Assembly (NCBI RefSeq): GCF_019933155.2
Contig: NZ_CP082944.1
Location: forward strand, 2,482,001 to 2,546,000
Direction: 5' to 3'
DNA: 64,000 nucleotides
Source of the DNA: Metabacillus dongyingensis
Lineage (GTDB): Bacteria > Bacillota > Bacilli > Bacillales > Bacillaceae
Shown here one piece after another: positions 26,052 to 34,993 of the stretch (its first letter is position 1; each line of letters opens with the position of its first letter). The notes below the pieces were generated by a model. That model saw nothing but the letters and a program-made list of their open reading frames with translations, was not told the origin of the DNA and ran no database searches. Position numbers and translations under genes: made by a program.

Positions 26052-27118
26052 GATGGATTTCTCCATTTCCTTAAGGCAGTCAGCAGTTTTTCATTTTCTT
26101 CTCTTGTCCGTATTGCGAGGCGGACAGAGCACCCTTCTATGCCATGAAAATTCATCGTATGCCGGGCGAGGATTCCTTCCCTTGCAAGAAATAACAGCAG
26201 GGGCTCATGATTATCAAGCAGCGGATCTTTTAATAAATAAAAGTTGACCACAGATTCTGTAACGATGAAGTTTAAAGCTTGAAGTTTCGTTCTCAGCTGC
26301 TTCCATTCAGCTTGCAGCCATTTTTTTGTTTCTGTCAAATGATCATATGTATGCGGCAAAGCATGAATCATGGCAAGAGCAGCGCAATTGACGCTCCATG
26401 GAACAGATATGGCCTCAAGTTTTTGGATAATAGAATCATTGGCCAATATGTAACCTGACCTTATTCCCGGCACTGCATATATTTTGGTAAGCGAGCGAAT
26501 GATGATGAGATTGGAATAGTGCTGCAGCAGGTTTTCAAGACTTTCGTCACTCTCCGTAAAATGGATGAAAGCTTCATCAATGATGACTGCTTGTTCATTC
26601 AGGGAAGCTGAATCCAGGAGGTTTAGAACGGTTTCCTTAGAAATCATTTCTCCAGTAGGATTGTTGGGTCTGCACAAAAACAGGACATCACCATCTTCTT
26701 TTTGAATCCTTCCGATACCTTTCTTTAACTCTTCATGACTCAGATCTGTCACTTGTATGTCGTGGCAGCGGCAGGCACGTTCATATTCGCTGAATGAGGG
26801 CTGAAAGATGCCCGCTTTCCCGTTTTTAAAAAGACTCGTGACAAGGAAAATAGCTTCTGCTCCTCCATTTGTCAAAAGAATGTTTTCAGGTTTTACCCCT
26901 TCAAATGCTGCCAGAATAGCTCTTTCTTCTGAATACTCAGGGTCAGGATAAACAGTGCTTGAATGAACGATGCTTTCTTGCATAGCTTTTAGAATTATAG
27001 ATGGTGTTCCAAGCGGATTTAAATTTGCACTAAAATCGATGAACTCTTTTTCGTTAATTCCCTTATTTCTAAAAACAGCTTTAATGCTTGCTGTTTTCCC
27101 GCCGTGCTGTGGCCACAT
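26048..27118 (-). CDS. cobD: L-threonine-O-3-phosphate decarboxylase
   Basis: A PLP enzyme that makes (R)-1-aminopropan-2-ol phosphate, the linker of the cobalamin nucleotide loop. The 356 residues show aminotransferase class I/II features: HGGKTASI and FIDFSANLNPLGTP at the N-terminus (typical of CobD), CRPNNPTGE, and the PLP lysine in SLTKIYAVPGIRSGY. A GGGAGGT ribosome-binding site precedes the ATG. The gap to cbiB is four bases. Histidinol-phosphate aminotransferase is the main alternative, but the context decides. Confidence 0.92.
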   Translation of the reverse strand: MWPQHGGKTASIKAVFRNKGINEKEFIDFSANLNPLGTPSIILKAMQESIVHSSTVYPDPEYSEERAILAAFEGVKPENILLTNGGAEAIFLVTSLFKNGKAGIFQPSFSEYERACRCHDIQVTDLSHEELKKGIGRIQKEDGDVLFLCRPNNPTGEMISKETVLNLLDSASLNEQAVIIDEAFIHFTESDESLENLLQHYSNLIIIRSLTKIYAVPGIRSGYILANDSIIQKLEAISVPWSVNCAALAMIHALPHTYDHLTETKKWLQAEWKQLRTKLQALNFIVTESVVNFYLLKDPLLDNHEPLLLFLAREGILARHTMNFHGIEGCSVRLAIRTREENEKLLTALRKWRNPS

Positions 27119-27122
27119 TTTT

Positions 27123-28082
27123 TTACCTCCCTAATCCAAAAAGGATTAAATAACCTGTCAAAAAAAGAATCCAGGCACCGTTCATAATAAGAATCGTTTT
27201 TTTTATATGGATAAAAGACAAAGGTTCGAGCGGATCACCAAGCCTTGCACGTTCTGAGACAATTTTGCCATATATATTGACTCCACCCAGCTGAACGCCG
27301 AGCAGTCCGGCTGCCATGGATTCCGGCCAGCCGCTGTTTGGGCTGGGATGCTTTGATGCATCTCTTCTCGTGATGGAAATTGCGTACTTTCTTCTCATTT
27401 CTTTCATAAAATAACTGCCCAGCCACATGCACACAGTGCAAATACGGGCCGGCAGCAAATTCATCAAATCATCAAGCCTTGCCGATCCGAATCCGAAGTC
27501 TTTAAATCTTTCATTCTTATACCCGACCATTGAGTCCAGCGTATTGACTGCTCTGTATGCAAGAGCAAGCGGCGCACCGCCGATGATGGCAAAAAAGAGC
27601 GGGGATATTATGGCGTCCACTGTGTTTTCTGCAACGGTTTCTACTGTTCCCCTGACAATTTCAGGGGAAAGAAGCCCGTCAGTATCTCTTCCTACAATAA
27701 ACCCTAGTTTTTTCCTGGCTTCGGAAAGATCTCCTGACTTTAAAGGATGATAGACTTCCATTGCTGCATCTCTCAGCCCCTTAATGGCGATGGTCGTTGA
27801 AATCAGATAGATTTCAATCGCAGTTCCCAGGAGATAAGAAATCGCATAAAGCAGTTTTAGCAGAAACAAAGAAATAATGAAAACAGAAAAAGGCAGGAAC
27901 GCAGCAAGAATAATGCCTTTAAGCTTTTTCGTGCTTCCTTTATTCCATGCTTTTTCAGTGGTGCGGATGATTTTTCCAAACAAAATGACCGGATGAGGCA
28001 GCCATTTCGGATCGCCGATTATAAGATCGAGCATCACACTCATCAAAATGAGCAGGACAGTTTGTTCAGCGAAAGGCTGCAT
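27123..28082 (-). CDS. cbiB: Adenosylcobinamide-phosphate synthase
   Basis: This membrane protein condenses cobyric acid with aminopropanol (phosphate). The 319 residues show family motifs IGDPKWLPHPVILFG near 20, GTVETVAENTVDAIISPLFF near 150 and YRAVNTLDSMVGYKNERF, then SPNSGWPESMAAGLLGVQLGG. Four to five helices are visible. It overlaps the btuD gene by 17 bases. It is the step that uses the cobyric acid released by the CbiZ domain encoded just upstream. Confidence 0.93.
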   Translation of the reverse strand: MQPFAEQTVLLILMSVMLDLIIGDPKWLPHPVILFGKIIRTTEKAWNKGSTKKLKGIILAAFLPFSVFIISLFLLKLLYAISYLLGTAIEIYLISTTIAIKGLRDAAMEVYHPLKSGDLSEARKKLGFIVGRDTDGLLSPEIVRGTVETVAENTVDAIISPLFFAIIGGAPLALAYRAVNTLDSMVGYKNERFKDFGFGSARLDDLMNLLPARICTVCMWLGSYFMKEMRRKYAISITRRDASKHPSPNSGWPESMAAGLLGVQLGGVNIYGKIVSERARLGDPLEPLSFIHIKKTILIMNGAWILFLTGYLILFGLGR

Positions 28083-29409
28083 TAGGAGTTTCCAGCCTTT
28101 TTAAAGCCGTCTGCAGAAGTTCTTCGGCTGCTTCAAAGATACGTTCTTGATCAGCTTGATTTTGCTGTTTTTTCTGCATGCCAACCACGATTTTTCCGAA
28201 GTTCTTCTCAACACGGCATTTGACAGCATTTATTTTTAAAGCCAAATTAATTATATCGGAGTCGTCCAGAGGTGCATCCGTCAAGATAGCGGCGTGCACT
28301 TTACCGTCATAAGGAGAATGAGACACTATGGCACAAAATGTGAACCCGCTTTGATTTACGATAAACGAATTCTGACGCAGCTCTTTTTTAGGCAATTTCG
28401 CATCGATAGACCACAGAATATAAGGCTGTTTGCTTGAGAAAAAGATGGATTCTCCCGTCTCAGCCTGTTCTGCTTGAGAAAAAATCCACTGCCTGCTCCA
28501 ATGAAGACCTTTGCCGTCTGCCCCTGCAGATAGTGTTCTGAAAGGTTTATCCATTTTTATGCATGCTGCCTTTTCTGTTTGCTGAATTTGGACAGCAGAC
28601 AAGAGATTTACAGGTTTTTCTTCCATATATTCAGGAGAAAGTGAAATTTGGGTTTTTGAAACAGATGGATGAGAGGTAAAATTGAGCTTAACTTCATACA
28701 CATTCGAAAAGGAATTCTCGTTTTGCAGATGAAGTCCCTCATACTTCCCTTCCAGTTCTCCTTTTTTAAGCAATCCGATCGAATCGGCGTAGAGGGATGC
28801 CAGATTCAGGTCGTGCAAAATGGCGAGGATGGTCAAATTCATATCTTTCTGCAATTTTTTCAGTAATTCCAAAAGCTCCTTCGTATGCTTCACATCTAAA
28901 TGATTCGTTGGTTCATCGAGCAAAAGCAGTTCCGGTTCCTGAGCAAGCGCTTTAGCAAGCAGCACTCTTTGTTTTTCCCCGCCGCTTAAGGAATGATAAG
29001 GGCGTTTGCGGTACTCCCAGACGGAAGTCTGCTTCATGGCAGTTTCTGCTGCTATCAAGTCAGCCTGAGTGTTTTCTTTAAAAAACAGCGTTTTTTGATA
29101 AGGATACCTGCCGAGCATGACAATCTCTTCTACTGAAAAATCCAGCCCTGCTTCATTTTCTTGGGTCATAACTGCCGCTTTTTTTGCGAGTTCCCTTTGT
29201 GAATAAGATGCAAGGGGCTTAGCATCGAACAGGATTTCTCCATTGTGAATGGGCAGAGCGCCCATAATTAACCGGATAATCGTTGTTTTTCCACTGCCGT
29301 TTGGTCCGATTAAAGCAAAAAAACGTCCTTTTTCAATGGAAAAAGAGAGATCCTTGATGACCGCTTTTTTATCATCGTAACCTCCCGTCAGATTTTTGAC
29401 GTGCAGCAT
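28066..29409 (-). CDS. btuD: BtuD-CbiZ fusion: corrinoid ABC ATPase with adenosylcobinamide amidohydrolase domain
   Basis: Residues 1 to about 250 are an ABC ATPase of the iron/B12 type: GPNGSGKTT, SLSGGEKQRVLLAKAL and LLLLDEPTNHLD. The C-terminal 190 residues resemble CbiZ: PFRTLSAGADGKGLHWSRQW, SGFTFCAIVS and VHAAILTDAPLDDSDIINLA. CbiZ opens the amide bond of adenosylcobinamide (or pseudo-B12) to give cobyric acid for CbiB. The fusion couples uptake to remodelling and is known from other Bacillus (YvrA-like). ATG 29409 has GAAGG seven bases upstream. Confidence 0.88.
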   Translation of the reverse strand: MLHVKNLTGGYDDKKAVIKDLSFSIEKGRFFALIGPNGSGKTTIIRLIMGALPIHNGEILFDAKPLASYSQRELAKKAAVMTQENEAGLDFSVEEIVMLGRYPYQKTLFFKENTQADLIAAETAMKQTSVWEYRKRPYHSLSGGEKQRVLLAKALAQEPELLLLDEPTNHLDVKHTKELLELLKKLQKDMNLTILAILHDLNLASLYADSIGLLKKGELEGKYEGLHLQNENSFSNVYEVKLNFTSHPSVSKTQISLSPEYMEEKPVNLLSAVQIQQTEKAACIKMDKPFRTLSAGADGKGLHWSRQWIFSQAEQAETGESIFFSSKQPYILWSIDAKLPKKELRQNSFIVNQSGFTFCAIVSHSPYDGKVHAAILTDAPLDDSDIINLALKINAVKCRVEKNFGKIVVGMQKKQQNQADQERIFEAAEELLQTALKRLETPNAAFR

Positions 29410-29426
29410 ATGCAACCTTCTTTCCT

Positions 29427-30473
29427 TTAAAGTTGTGCCTTCTTCTGTTTTCGGTTTTTGACAAGCAATAAGGTGAATATAGGCGAACCGATCAGTGCAG
29501 TTACGACTCCTATCGGAAGTTCTTTAGGAGAGATAATAGATCTTGCAAGCAGATCGGCGAGAACAAGATACCCTCCTCCTATCAGCACGGAAAGCGGAAG
29601 AACATACCGGTGATTCGATCCGGCCATCAAACGGACGAGATGAGGAATAACAAGCCCGACAAATCCAATCGCACCTGAAACAGCTACGGCGCTTCCTGTT
29701 AAAATGGATGCCGCAATCAAGACAATCGTTTTCTTCTTTTTTACATTCATTCCCGAAAATTGGGCTGCCTGTTCACCTAAAGCCATGTTGTTCAGTTCAC
29801 GGTAATGGAAAAGAATGATCGCAGCTCCCAGAACAAAAAATGGAACGATTAATTGAACATGCCCCCATCCTCTCATCGCAACGCTTCCCATAATCCAATA
29901 GAGAATCTGACTGATATCCTCACGGGGAATCAGGGCAATCAGCAGGGAAATGAACGCACTGATGAACGAAGAGATGATAATGCCTGCGAGGATAATGGTT
30001 TCATTTGTAAGCTTTCCGCTTGCCAAATGAGTCAGAGCAAAGACGATGAGCAGCGTGATCATACCAAAGAGAACTGCGATGATCGGCAGTGTGAAACTGC
30101 CCAGAATCGTAACTTGAATTTGAAAAAAGATAATGATAACTGCTCCCAGAGAGGCTCCCGATGAAACACCGATTGTATACGGGTCAGCAAGCGGGTTTTG
30201 AAGCAGTCCCTGAAAGGCAGCTCCGGCCAGCGACAATGAGGCTCCAACAAAAAAAGCGAGCAAAACTCGTGAGAACCGGATCTCCCAAATAATCATTTCT
30301 GTGCTTTTTTCTCCCTGATACAGCTGAAGATGAAACATTTTGCCAGTAATGATGTTTAAAATATCAGGGACGGTAACATTTACCGCCCCTACAAAGACTC
30401 CTGATATCATGCTGAAAATCGCAAAGACTGCTGCAAATAAAATGAGAAACTGATGTTTATTTTTTGAAAACAT
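29427..30473 (-). CDS. btuC: Corrinoid ABC transporter permease (FecCD family)
   Basis: About 348 residues, nine to ten helices. Family motifs are FQGLLQNPLADPYTIGVSSGASLGA near 105, IGFVGLVIPHLVRL near 260 and the ending LIGSPIFTLLLVKNRK. It forms the membrane channel with BtuD. Two starts are possible: ATG 30509, giving a 53-base overlap with btuF, and ATG 30473; the second is chosen since the transmembrane core begins just after it, but neither has a clear ribosome-binding site. Confidence 0.9.
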   Translation of the reverse strand: MFSKNKHQFLILFAAVFAIFSMISGVFVGAVNVTVPDILNIITGKMFHLQLYQGEKSTEMIIWEIRFSRVLLAFFVGASLSLAGAAFQGLLQNPLADPYTIGVSSGASLGAVIIIFFQIQVTILGSFTLPIIAVLFGMITLLIVFALTHLASGKLTNETIILAGIIISSFISAFISLLIALIPREDISQILYWIMGSVAMRGWGHVQLIVPFFVLGAAIILFHYRELNNMALGEQAAQFSGMNVKKKKTIVLIAASILTGSAVAVSGAIGFVGLVIPHLVRLMAGSNHRYVLPLSVLIGGGYLVLADLLARSIISPKELPIGVVTALIGSPIFTLLLVKNRKQKKAQL

Positions 30474-31446
30474 CTGGATAAATGAGTTTTCCAAGCTCTT
30501 CAACTCCATCCGCTAAACGGGGTCCAGGACGAGTCACCATGTCGCTGTTTACGTCAAACACTTCCTTTGACTGAACAGCTTTTACTTCCTTCCAGCCGCT
30601 TCTGTTTAGAACTTGCTCAGCTGGATTGTCGACGTAGTAGCCATATGTGGTGATGATCACATCCGGATTGCTGCTGACGATTTTCTCTTCGTCCATTTTT
30701 ACCCAGCCTTCTTCAGATGAAGCTACATTGGACGCACCAATCATTTCAAGCATTTCATTCATAAACGTTCCTTTGCCTGTTGTGTAAATATCAGGCTGTG
30801 GAGAGACTTCAATCCAAACTTGTTTTTTTTCTTTGACAGCTTTTGCTTTTTCCTTGATGGCCTTAACTTTTGCATCCATATCTGCAATGATGCTGTCTGC
30901 TTTATCTAACGTGCCTGTTGCCTTCCCGACAGTGCGGATGGCTTTGTAAACCTGGTCGAATGAATTTTGGGAGCCGACAATAAACACCTTGATGCCTGCC
31001 GCTTCAAACTGTTTGATGATTTCCCCGTGATTTTGGGCATGGTACTCCTGAAGAAAAGCTACATCCGGCTGCAGAGCAATGATTTTCTCTGCATTAAGAT
31101 CCTGTGCTCCTACTTTTTCCTTTTTTGAAACGGCTTCGGGATAGTTGTCATAATCAGAGACACCGACGATTTCCTTGTCCAATCCAAGTGCAAAAAGCAT
31201 TTCAGTCGTGCTCGGTAGCAGCGAAACAATTTTCTCAGGTTTTTCCTCTAGCGTTATTTCTTTTCCAGCATCATCTGTGACTGTTACTGGGTAAGCTTCT
31301 TCCTTTTTTTCAGCCTGCTGTGTTTGTTCCTTGCTCTTGCTCGCTTGCTGTGTCTGTTCTCCCTGTGTACATCCCGAGAGAATTCCTGCCAGCAAAAGCA
31401 GCATTAGGGCAATACGATGAAAATAGGTGCCGAAAGATGTTTTCAT
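30457..31446 (-). CDS. btuF: Corrinoid-binding lipoprotein
   Basis: A substrate-binding lipoprotein of 329 residues. The signal peptide ends at lipobox GILSGC (Cys about 26), a Gln/Lys-rich linker follows, and the helical-backbone binding domain shows EKIVSLLPSTTEMLFALGL, VGVSDYDNYP and GWVKMDEEKIVSSNPDVII. It resembles BtuF/FhuD-type proteins. The ribosome-binding site is GGCGGAG. It hands corrinoids to BtuC. Confidence 0.92.
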   Translation of the reverse strand: MKTSFGTYFHRIALMLLLLAGILSGCTQGEQTQQASKSKEQTQQAEKKEEAYPVTVTDDAGKEITLEEKPEKIVSLLPSTTEMLFALGLDKEIVGVSDYDNYPEAVSKKEKVGAQDLNAEKIIALQPDVAFLQEYHAQNHGEIIKQFEAAGIKVFIVGSQNSFDQVYKAIRTVGKATGTLDKADSIIADMDAKVKAIKEKAKAVKEKKQVWIEVSPQPDIYTTGKGTFMNEMLEMIGASNVASSEEGWVKMDEEKIVSSNPDVIITTYGYYVDNPAEQVLNRSGWKEVKAVQSKEVFDVNSDMVTRPGPRLADGVEELGKLIYPDVFKK

Positions 31447-31479
31447 TTGTTTTCTCCGCCTTTTATGTAATTGTCTTTT

Positions 31480-32535
31480 TTATTTTATTGTACGTTCCTT
31501 TGATACACCTGCCGTATCAAAGGTTGCCATCCCTTTTACCATTTCAGCGGCTGCTTCAATCAGCGGGTAGACAAGCACAGCTCCGGTACCTTCGCCAAGC
31601 CTCATCCCCAGTGACACCAGCGGCTTTTTCCCGAGCAAATTCAATACATGAAGATGTCCCGGTTCAACCGATAAATGCCCGGCAATCATATAATTACGCA
31701 CATGCCGATTTAATTTTGAAGCAACGAGCGCAGCCGTTGTGCATATAAATCCATCTAAAATAACCGGAATTTTTTTAGATGCTGCGTAAAGCATGGCGCC
31801 TGTCATCGCTCCGATTTCAAAACCGCCTACCTTAGAAAGAACATCGATCGGGTCATTGGCGTCAGGCTTCAGCTTATTTAGAGCTTTTTTAATAACCTCG
31901 GCTTTATAAGCAACCTGCTTCGACTCAATTCCTGTTCCTCTTCCCGTGATATCCTCAGGCTTTAACACGCTCAGGGCGGCTGCAATGGCACTGCTTGATG
32001 TTGTATTGCCAATGCCCATTTCTCCTAGGATCAGGAGCCTTGCGCCATTTTTTATCATAGCTTCAGCCCTTTCCATTCCCAATTCCAGTGAACGGATTGC
32101 TTCCTTTCTTGTCATGGCAGGTTCAACCGCGAAATTTTTTGTTCCATAGCCGATCTTTTCAGAACGGACTCCCGGAATATCTGTTTTCACTCCTGCATCT
32201 ACGATTTCCAGTAACCCATTTATCCGTTTTGTAAAAACGTTTATGGCTGCCCCTCCGCTCAGAAAATTGTTTACCATCTGAGCAGTCACCTCTTGAGGAT
32301 AGGCAGAGACCCCTTCCTCTGCTACTCCGTGGTCTGCAGCAAAGACGATTACACCCGGGGGAAATACTTCAGGTTTTACATCAGTTGTGATTTCTGAAAG
32401 CTGCACAGCAATTTTTTCTATTTCACCAAGGCTGTTCATTGGCTTTGTTAAGGAATGTATGTAGGCTAATGCTTCAATCCCTTTTTGTTTACTGACAGGC
32501 TCTATCGCATCTATCTGCTGATAAATATCAATCAT
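31480..32535 (-). CDS. cobT: Nicotinate-nucleotide-dimethylbenzimidazole phosphoribosyltransferase
   Basis: It makes alpha-ribazole phosphate, activating the lower ligand. The 351 residues show LTKPMNSLGEIEKIAVQL, FAADHGVAEEGVSAYPQEVT, LGEMGIGNTTSSSAIAAAL and the catalytic Glu in RLGEGTGAVL near 316. AAGGAGGTG precedes the ATG, two bases after the cobQ stop. Typical length. Confidence 0.95.
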   Translation of the reverse strand: MIDIYQQIDAIEPVSKQKGIEALAYIHSLTKPMNSLGEIEKIAVQLSEITTDVKPEVFPPGVIVFAADHGVAEEGVSAYPQEVTAQMVNNFLSGGAAINVFTKRINGLLEIVDAGVKTDIPGVRSEKIGYGTKNFAVEPAMTRKEAIRSLELGMERAEAMIKNGARLLILGEMGIGNTTSSSAIAAALSVLKPEDITGRGTGIESKQVAYKAEVIKKALNKLKPDANDPIDVLSKVGGFEIGAMTGAMLYAASKKIPVILDGFICTTAALVASKLNRHVRNYMIAGHLSVEPGHLHVLNLLGKKPLVSLGMRLGEGTGAVLVYPLIEAAAEMVKGMATFDTAGVSKERTIK

Positions 32536-32537
32536 TT

Positions 32538-34079
32538 CTATTTCACCTCCTTATAAAAAAACGTTTTCATTGCTGAATATATCTTTTTCATTTGAATAGA
32601 GCCTTTAACGTGGGCAGCAAGTCTGTCGTATTCGCTTTCTTTAAAAGCACGAAAGCGGAGCGAGCGCTCAATCGGCTTCAGGCCTTTTTTCTGACGGAGC
32701 TTATTCAAATAAAGCCATCTGAATTCATCGTTATGAAAAACATCATGCAAGTACGTGCCGAACACCTGGCCATCTCGAGCGGTACAGCCTTCCTCTGTTC
32801 CGGAGAGGACTGAAAAAGGTTCTGCTTTCCTTGTTGATGCTGTTTGTCCCATATGGATCTCATACCCTGATAAAGAAATTCTGCCAAAATCTTTTAGTGA
32901 GCAATAGCCCTCAGAGCGGATGGTTTTCTTTTCGGATAAGATGGTTGTATTTACAGGGAAAATACCAAGTCCACCAAGTTCCTGATGATCTGATTCAACG
33001 CCGTTTGGATCCATCAGCTTTTCGCCGAGCATTTGATAGCCTCCGCAAATGCCTGCTAGTTGAGTTCCTTTTTCATAAGCAGATCTTATTTTGTCAAAGA
33101 GTCCTGTTTGCTTAAGAAACAGCAGGTCTTCAGCTGTGTTTTTGGTTCCAGGCAAAATAATGAGATCAGGATTTCCAAAATGCACAGCTTTTTTAACAAA
33201 ACGGATATTCACATCAGGCTCCAGTCTTAACGGATCGATATCTGTAAAGTTGGATAATCTCGGATATGAAAGAACAGCTACGTCAAGTTCTGCATCGTGA
33301 TTGGTACCATTTGAATACTGGCTTAAAACAAGGGAATCTTCCCCATCTATTTCAAGGTCAGGCAAAAATGGAACAACTCCAAGTACCGGCAGCCCCGTAT
33401 ATTCTTCAAACCAGTCCAATCCCGGCTGAAGCAGTGAAAGGTCCCCTCTGAATTTATTGATGATGACACCTATAATCCGCTTCCGGTCACACTCGCTAAT
33501 GAGCTGAAGGGTCCCGACCAGACTGGCGAAAACGCCTCCTTTGTCAATATCTCCGATTAAAATCACTGGAGCTTCTGCAATTGCTGCTACTCTCATATTG
33601 ACAAGCTCTCGGTCATTTAAATTAACCTCTGCAGGAGAACCTGCTCCTTCTATCACAATGACCTCGTATTTGTCCGACAGTTTCATCAGCGATTCTCTAA
33701 TCGCCTCAAGACCTAATTGGAAAAAGTCCTCTCTGTACTCGGATGCCTTCATATTTGCATAGGGCTTCCCGTGAAAAACGACCTGAGACTCCATATCTTT
33801 TGAAGGTTTAATTAGGATCGGATTCATATCAGTTGTGGCTTCAATTCCGGCAGCTTCGGCCTGAATTCCCTGAGCTCTGCCTATTTCCTTGCCATCACTG
33901 GTAATGTAAGAATTCAGAGCCATATTTTGTGATTTAAAAGGCGCTGTTCTATAGCCGTCCTCTCGAAATATCCGGCATAGTGCCGTAACGAACATGCTTT
34001 TTCCAGCGTCTGAGTGTGTACCCTGAATCATCAGTTTTAATGATTTTGGCTCATTAGTATTCAATTCCATAGATGGCAT
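32538..34079 (-). CDS. cobQ: Cobyric acid synthase
   Basis: An ATP- and glutamine-dependent enzyme that amidates cobyrinic acid a,c-diamide to cobyric acid. The N-terminal synthetase domain carries IQGTHSDAGKSMFVTALCR; the C-terminal class I amidotransferase domain has the Cys in AGICGGYQMLG and the His in GTYLHDVF. It overlaps cobO by 26 bases; an internal ATG at 34070 would shorten it by three residues. The 513 residues fit CobQ/CbiP. Confidence 0.95.
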   Translation of the reverse strand: MPSMELNTNEPKSLKLMIQGTHSDAGKSMFVTALCRIFREDGYRTAPFKSQNMALNSYITSDGKEIGRAQGIQAEAAGIEATTDMNPILIKPSKDMESQVVFHGKPYANMKASEYREDFFQLGLEAIRESLMKLSDKYEVIVIEGAGSPAEVNLNDRELVNMRVAAIAEAPVILIGDIDKGGVFASLVGTLQLISECDRKRIIGVIINKFRGDLSLLQPGLDWFEEYTGLPVLGVVPFLPDLEIDGEDSLVLSQYSNGTNHDAELDVAVLSYPRLSNFTDIDPLRLEPDVNIRFVKKAVHFGNPDLIILPGTKNTAEDLLFLKQTGLFDKIRSAYEKGTQLAGICGGYQMLGEKLMDPNGVESDHQELGGLGIFPVNTTILSEKKTIRSEGYCSLKDFGRISLSGYEIHMGQTASTRKAEPFSVLSGTEEGCTARDGQVFGTYLHDVFHNDEFRWLYLNKLRQKKGLKPIERSLRFRAFKESEYDRLAAHVKGSIQMKKIYSAMKTFFYKEVK

Positions 34080-34602
34080 CTACACCTTCTTCGTAGTAAT
34101 GCTTTTCCACATTGATAACAGACACAAGGTCAGCGATTTCCTTTATTTCATCCTTTGCATCTCTTCCTGTCAAAACAATATGAACATGATTTGGGCGGTT
34201 TTGAATCGTATGTATGACATCCTCAATAGGCAGCACGTCATCGATCGGAAACGTATGAATAGCAAGCGCATTATTGATTTCATCAAGAATGACGACATCA
34301 TACTCTCCGCTCAAAATCTTTTCCTTGGCGATTTGCCAGGCTGATTTTAAAGCTTTCCGGTGCACATCTGGTGTTTTAGTCCAAGTGAATCCTGCTCCAA
34401 GCTGATGGATTTCAGCACCGTTGAGTTTTTCAAGCACGTTTTTTTCACCGTAGGTTCTCTCAGGTGATTTTATAAACTGCAGGATGGATACTTTCATACC
34501 TCTTCCAATCGCACGGACAGCAAGACCGATGGATGCTGTTGTTTTTCCTTTGCCATTACCCGTATAAACAAGCAATCTTCCTTTTTGATCTTTCCCTGTC
34601 AT
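34054..34602 (-). CDS. cobO: Cob(I)yrinic acid a,c-diamide adenosyltransferase
   Basis: It attaches the 5'-deoxyadenosyl group to cobalt. The 182 residues show P-loop YTGNGKGKTTASIGLAVRA at about 12-30, ILQFIKSPERTYGE, FTWTKTPD and VVILDEINNAL. This is the CobA/CobO/BtuR type, not the PduO type. It is the first gene of the operon, about 30 bases after the riboswitch terminator, with AGAGGAG before the ATG. Confidence 0.94.
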   Translation of the reverse strand: MTGKDQKGRLLVYTGNGKGKTTASIGLAVRAIGRGMKVSILQFIKSPERTYGEKNVLEKLNGAEIHQLGAGFTWTKTPDVHRKALKSAWQIAKEKILSGEYDVVILDEINNALAIHTFPIDDVLPIEDVIHTIQNRPNHVHIVLTGRDAKDEIKEIADLVSVINVEKHYYEEGVDAIYGIEY

Positions 34603-34631
34603 TCACTCATCTCCTCTTTTCGTCTATAAAC

Positions 34632-34674
34632 ATAAAAAAGACCTTGAACTGAATGGAAGTCAGTCAAGGCCTTT
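34632..34674 (-). terminator. Riboswitch expression-platform terminator
   Basis: On the minus strand GGCCTTGACTGA pairs with TCAGTTCAAGGTC and is followed by TTTTTT, between the B12 aptamer and cobO. Ligand binding should favour this terminator and stop the operon. Confidence 0.85.
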
Positions 34675-34741
34675 AATAAGCAAAGTCATACACACTAAGG
34701 GTACCTGACTTATTCTTCCCACCGAAAAACAAGCAATCAAT

Positions 34742-34905
34742 CATTAAAAGCAGGTCTCCTGGCTTTGCGCTTCATTTTCTATTGAACCTTCCCAACTTGA
34801 AAAGTCAGTGGCGTTTCAACTGAATCTGCGCTTACAGTAGCGGGGGCTGCACCGGATTCTGACCGGTTTCCCTATTATCCTGATCTCATCAGGCACTTTT
34901 AAAGA
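34742..34905 (-). ncRNA. Cobalamin (B12) riboswitch aptamer
   Basis: On the minus strand the leader has the conserved adenosylcobalamin aptamer elements in order: GTGCC at the 5' stem, AATAGGGAA, GGTGCAGCCCCCGCTACTGT and the B12 box AGCCAGGAGACCTGC at 34750-34764. It precedes the whole cobalamin salvage operon, as expected for feedback control by adenosylcobalamin. Confidence 0.95.
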
Positions 34906-34922
34906 AATCATATTTTTTGTTC

Positions 34923-34951
34923 ATTGTAATCTATAAATCTGGAAATGTCAT
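34923..34951 (-). promoter_or_regulatory. Promoter of the cobalamin operon
   Basis: On the minus strand ATGACA and TACAAT are separated by 17 bases. The start would fall about ten bases before the aptamer. Confidence 0.5.
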
Positions 34952-34993
34952 CAACTTCTTTTTTGTAGCTGAAAATGAACTCATTAAGTCAGG

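Noticed and set aside
34640..34905. A T-box or SAM riboswitch instead of a B12 riboswitch
   Set aside because: The B12 box and GCCCCCGCTACTG core are clear and the downstream genes are all cobalamin genes.
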